Shown: positions 22,740 to 24,980 of the stretch, one piece after another
How positions within the stretch are numbered: position 1 is the first letter of the stretch
How the letters are laid out: each line of letters opens with the position of its first letter
DNA from: Muribaculaceae bacterium
GTDB taxonomy: Bacteria > Bacteroidota > Bacteroidia > Bacteroidales > Muribaculaceae
NCBI GenBank assembly: GCA_024400895.1
Contig: JAKSMA010000006.1
Coordinates: 1-24,980 of the forward strand
DNA length: 24,980 nucleotides
Direction: 5' to 3'
The notes under the pieces: model-generated
Told to the model about the DNA's origin: nothing
Database searches by the model: none
The model's input: the letters and a program-made list of their open reading frames with translations, nothing else
Made by a program: the position numbers and the translations under genes

Positions 22740-22771
22740 CAAAATTACAACATCCTGCCGACCTACGCAAA
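22740..22771 (-). promoter_or_regulatory. yqgE promoter (perfect Bacteroidetes consensus)
   Basis: On the minus strand TTTG (plus 22768-22771), 20-base spacer, TAATTTTG (plus 22740-22747). Only 8 bases separate the -7 element from the yqgE ATG. Confidence 0.75.
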
Positions 22772-22815
22772 CCATCGCACCACAAAATCATCATAACCTT
22801 TGAGTTGGGATGATT

Positions 22816-22848
22816 CCAAATCAGCAAAAAAATCCCAAATCAGCAAAA
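22816..22848. repeat. 14-bp direct repeat upstream of the AraC-type regulator gene
   Basis: CCAAATCAGCAAAA occurs at 22816-22829 and at 22835-22848, start-to-start distance 19. A shorter repeated ATGGAC follows near 22868 and 22878. Two-copy direct repeats of this kind are typical binding sites for AraC-family regulators, and they lie between divergent genes. Confidence 0.65.
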
Positions 22849-22932
22849 CTCGCAACACTTGGCAAAAATGGACATAAATGGACTGCAACACACTTATTCA
22901 TAAACCAATATTTTTTGTAAATTTACGGCACT

Positions 22933-24090
22933 ATGGGACAACTGCTTTTTTCATCACTACCAATGTATGTGAGCGGTTTCTGGGCCCTACTACTCCTGTG
23001 CAGCCAAATAGAAAAATACAGCCGCACCCGACTCGTTCTGGCCATGTTTATGACGATCACCGCTCTCCTCTACTACGCACACTGTGTTTTCTTCAATGAA
23101 TTCTACAGTATGATACCCGTGAGCGACACAATCTACACTTTTGCCACGCTCGCCATCTATCCTATGTTATATATCTTCCTGATGTCGATGACATCAAGTC
23201 CTCAACGACTGCGAAAACTATGGGTCTTGCTCATTCCAGCTTTCATATTCAGTGGCACAGTGGGAGTGCTCTACAGCATGATGAGCGAACAGGAAACCAA
23301 AGAGTTTGTCAAGCAATGCCTATACGACGAACAGTTCTTTGGCCACACAGGCATCTATCACCACATGGCCATCACGCACTTGGTAATTAAAATCGTGTTC
23401 GCCATCACTGTGATTTCGGTGCTGGTGGCAGGGATGAACAAACTGGTAAAATACGAGCATCAAATTAAGTCGGTCTACTCCAATGTGGAAGGCAAAACAC
23501 TGATTTCATTCAAGATATTCCTCTACTTGTTTTGCTTCTCCTCTATGGCGTCGTTTATCTTCAACATTGTGGGGCGTTACAATTTCGAGAACACGTTCTG
23601 GCTGCTCACACTACCTTCTATTGTGTTCTCCATCCTCATTTTCATTTTAGGATTGCTCGGACTGCGTCAGGCGTTCACATTCGAAAACATGGATGCCGAA
23701 CTGCAAGAAATCCCACCCCAACCAACAACCACCGAAACCGACAAACAACACTCTGAAAAACTGGCTACAAGAATAGAAAGCGTGATTGAGGAGAAACAAC
23801 TTTTCCGATTGCCAAACCTTAAAGTGTCGGACTTGGCAGCACAACTCTACACCAACCGCCTCTACATATCACAAGCCATCAATAGCGTGATGCACCTCTC
23901 GTTTTCCGACTATATCAACAAAAAGCGAATAGAATATGCCACCCGGCTCATCTCTGAGCAACCAGAACTGCCGATTGCCGACATCGCATACGAGTCTGGC
24001 TTCGCTTCACAGAACTCATTTTACCGCAATTTCAAAAACTTCAAGGGCTGTTCACCAAAGGTTTATATGCGATTGAACAGAAATACATAA
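22933..24090 (+). CDS. Membrane-anchored AraC-family transcriptional regulator
   Basis: 385 residues. The N-terminal two thirds (about 5-245) contain seven strongly hydrophobic helices, for example MYVSGFWALLLL, TIYTFATLAIYPMLYIFLM and LPSIVFSILIFILGLLGL. Then a Gln/Thr/Pro-rich linker (about 255-272) and a C-terminal AraC DNA-binding domain (about 280-382) with both helix-turn-helix units; the second contains IADIAYESGFASQNSFYRNFKNFKGCSPKVY in pieces, the hallmark of the family. This architecture, common in Bacteroidetes, suggests that a membrane signal is passed directly to DNA binding. No downstream target operon is adjacent; the direct repeats just upstream could be its own sites. Ligand unknown. 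Confidence 0.9.
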   Translation: MGQLLFSSLPMYVSGFWALLLLCSQIEKYSRTRLVLAMFMTITALLYYAHCVFFNEFYSMIPVSDTIYTFATLAIYPMLYIFLMSMTSSPQRLRKLWVLLIPAFIFSGTVGVLYSMMSEQETKEFVKQCLYDEQFFGHTGIYHHMAITHLVIKIVFAITVISVLVAGMNKLVKYEHQIKSVYSNVEGKTLISFKIFLYLFCFSSMASFIFNIVGRYNFENTFWLLTLPSIVFSILIFILGLLGLRQAFTFENMDAELQEIPPQPTTTETDKQHSEKLATRIESVIEEKQLFRLPNLKVSDLAAQLYTNRLYISQAINSVMHLSFSDYINKKRIEYATRLISEQPELPIADIAYESGFASQNSFYRNFKNFKGCSPKVYMRLNRNT

Positions 24091-24450
24091 CCCCTACAGC
24101 CACACACCTATTGCATAAACCAGAAAATGGCATTATTTATGCTATAAGAATAAGCAAAGATAATGCACAAGTGCGCTTTTACTTATGTCGCAGTGGTTTG
24201 AGCTAAAGGGCTGAACAGTTGTATTATTGGTGTGATTTGAATGGCTTAGTGCAATCAAAGAAAAGGCTGAAGGCCCAAGATGTTAGCGTAAGCGTAAACC
24301 TGTTTGCGGCTTTGTAGTCGACGCAATAGGGCTGAAGGCCCGTAAGGTGAGCGCAAGCGAACGATAACCCCGGTTGGAGCGAAGCGAAGGCCGGGGATGG
24401 AAATGGCATCTAAATATGTGCGGGCTGAAAGTCCGCGATAACACACAGAA
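24091..24450. repeat. REP-like hairpin cluster next to RAYT transposase
   Basis: Hairpins sharing a GGCTGAA core occur at 24208-24215 (half only), 24265-24275 (GGCTGAAGGCC), 24329-24341 (GGGCTGAAGGCCC) and 24420-24436 (GCGGGCTGAAAGTCCGC). The second and third are each followed by an AGCGyAAGCG sequence, giving two related units of 36-42 bases (24265-24300, 24329-24370). Also present: CCCCGG/CCGGGG hairpin (24368-24396) and TTGCG/CGCAA (24304-24326). The short GAA loop with G-U closing pair is a REP-type feature. No gene is seen here. Confidence 0.7.
24420..24441. repeat. Inverted repeat flanking the RAYT gene, copy near its 3' end
   Basis: 22 bases matching 24958-24979 perfectly in inverted orientation. 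Each copy itself contains a 7-bp hairpin with a GAA loop. It ends 10 bases before the transposase stop codon region. Confidence 0.85.
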
Positions 24451-24900
24451 TTAATCCTTCAAGAAATAATCTTCATTAATTTCAACCCCATTTTCAAGAA
24501 GTAAATTTCTCAACTCAAGTGAGAAAGCTATGCTTGAATGATGCTCCTTCTGACGCATAATATAGTTTGTAATCAAATCTTTATCTCGGAATGAATAGGT
24601 AAGCGCTGCATAACCAGTCGCCCATCCCGTGAATAGTGGAAAAAGTTCACTTCCCTTAAACTTTTTCGATGTCGACACCTTGATTTTCTCAACGTATATT
24701 GACGGCGGTATATCAGCAGGTAGACCAACAAGTATGTGAATATGGTCGGGCATACCTCCAATTCTATGTATGATGCAGCCCAAATTTCTGCTGGTAGAAT
24801 AGATGTAATGATACATGGTCCGCTCATTTTCAAAATTAATTGAAGGCACGCTGCCTTTTGTGCGGAAAATGATGTGATATAATAGTTGAGTATATGCCAT
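24451..24900 (-). CDS. IS200-like REP-associated tyrosine transposase (RAYT)
   Basis: 149 residues, a complete Y1-type HUH transposase of the TnpA family. The metal-binding HUH motif is PDHIHIL (His53, His55) and the catalytic tyrosine is Tyr113 in ITNYIMRQKEHH, with Gln117 and the HH pair as usual. In this family a single-stranded REP hairpin is recognised and nicked. No tnpB/IscB partner is present, and the gene is flanked by REP-like hairpins on both sides, which favours a domesticated RAYT or a solitary IS200-type element over an IS605. The right flank is cut by the window end, so more hairpins may follow. No frame damage is seen. Confidence 0.9.
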   Translation of the reverse strand: MAYTQLLYHIIFRTKGSVPSINFENERTMYHYIYSTSRNLGCIIHRIGGMPDHIHILVGLPADIPPSIYVEKIKVSTSKKFKGSELFPLFTGWATGYAALTYSFRDKDLITNYIMRQKEHHSSIAFSLELRNLLLENGVEINEDYFLKD

Positions 24901-24957
24901 GCCTAAAATTAGAGAAAATTTGCGAGATGGACAAATTCTTTTTCATTTCTTTGCCTC

Positions 24958-24979
24958 TTATCGCGGACTTTCAGCCCGC
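24958..24979. repeat. Inverted repeat flanking the RAYT gene, copy near its 5' end
   Basis: Perfect inverted copy of 24420-24441; contains the GCGGACTTTCAGCCCGC hairpin. Lies 58 bases upstream of the transposase start and next to the window end. Confidence 0.85.
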
Positions 24980-24980
24980 T

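Overview
The window reads as a chromosomal segment of a Bacteroidales bacterium, most like Prevotella or Muribaculaceae. Four things point there: promoters of the Bacteroidetes type (TTTG, about 20 bases, TAnnTTTG) in front of several genes; type IX secretion (T9SS)-like C-terminal domains and a TonB-receptor-like barrel; secreted proteins built from Fibrobacter-major-paralogous (FISUMP) domains, BspA-type leucine-rich repeats and dockerin repeats; and Bacteroidetes forms of LigA, Mdh, LptB, RecR and YqgE. No rRNA, tRNA, CRISPR array or phage gene was recognised.

Layout. 1-85 is the tail of a ROK-family sugar kinase. 239-4848 (minus) is a five-gene operon of secreted proteins, apparently run from one promoter near 4990. 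5284-10009 (plus) holds housekeeping genes: ligA, engB/ysxC, udk, lptB. 10113-10688 (minus) is a small exported protein (possibly DUF4251), 10822-11718 (plus) a CPBP membrane protease, 11728-13656 (minus) a TonB-receptor-like barrel, 13872-14906 (minus) malate dehydrogenase, 15060-15824 (minus) a phosphodiester-glycosidase-like lipoprotein. 16034-16660 (plus) is recR, followed by a two-period microsatellite and a 50-residue charged protein. 17375-19027 (minus) is a BspA-like LRR/Ig/dockerin surface protein whose upstream region carries a long rod-shaped RNA candidate ending in an intrinsic terminator. 19469-20308 (minus) is a type II pantothenate kinase, divergent from a glycosyltransferase-acetyltransferase pair (20427-22077, plus). 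22129-22731 (minus) is YqgE, 22933-24090 (plus) a seven-helix membrane AraC regulator. The window ends in a REP-like hairpin cluster with its REP-associated tyrosine transposase (RAYT).

Functionally the window mixes conserved housekeeping genes with surface/accessory loci. The items most worth follow-up are the structured RNA at 19070-19243, which is either 6S-like or an attenuator of the LRR gene; the modular FISUMP/dockerin operon; the REP/RAYT cluster, in which the transposase is bracketed by a 22-bp perfect inverted repeat; and an LptB whose Walker B aspartate is replaced by glutamate. Everything here comes from reading the sequence; no database search was run.
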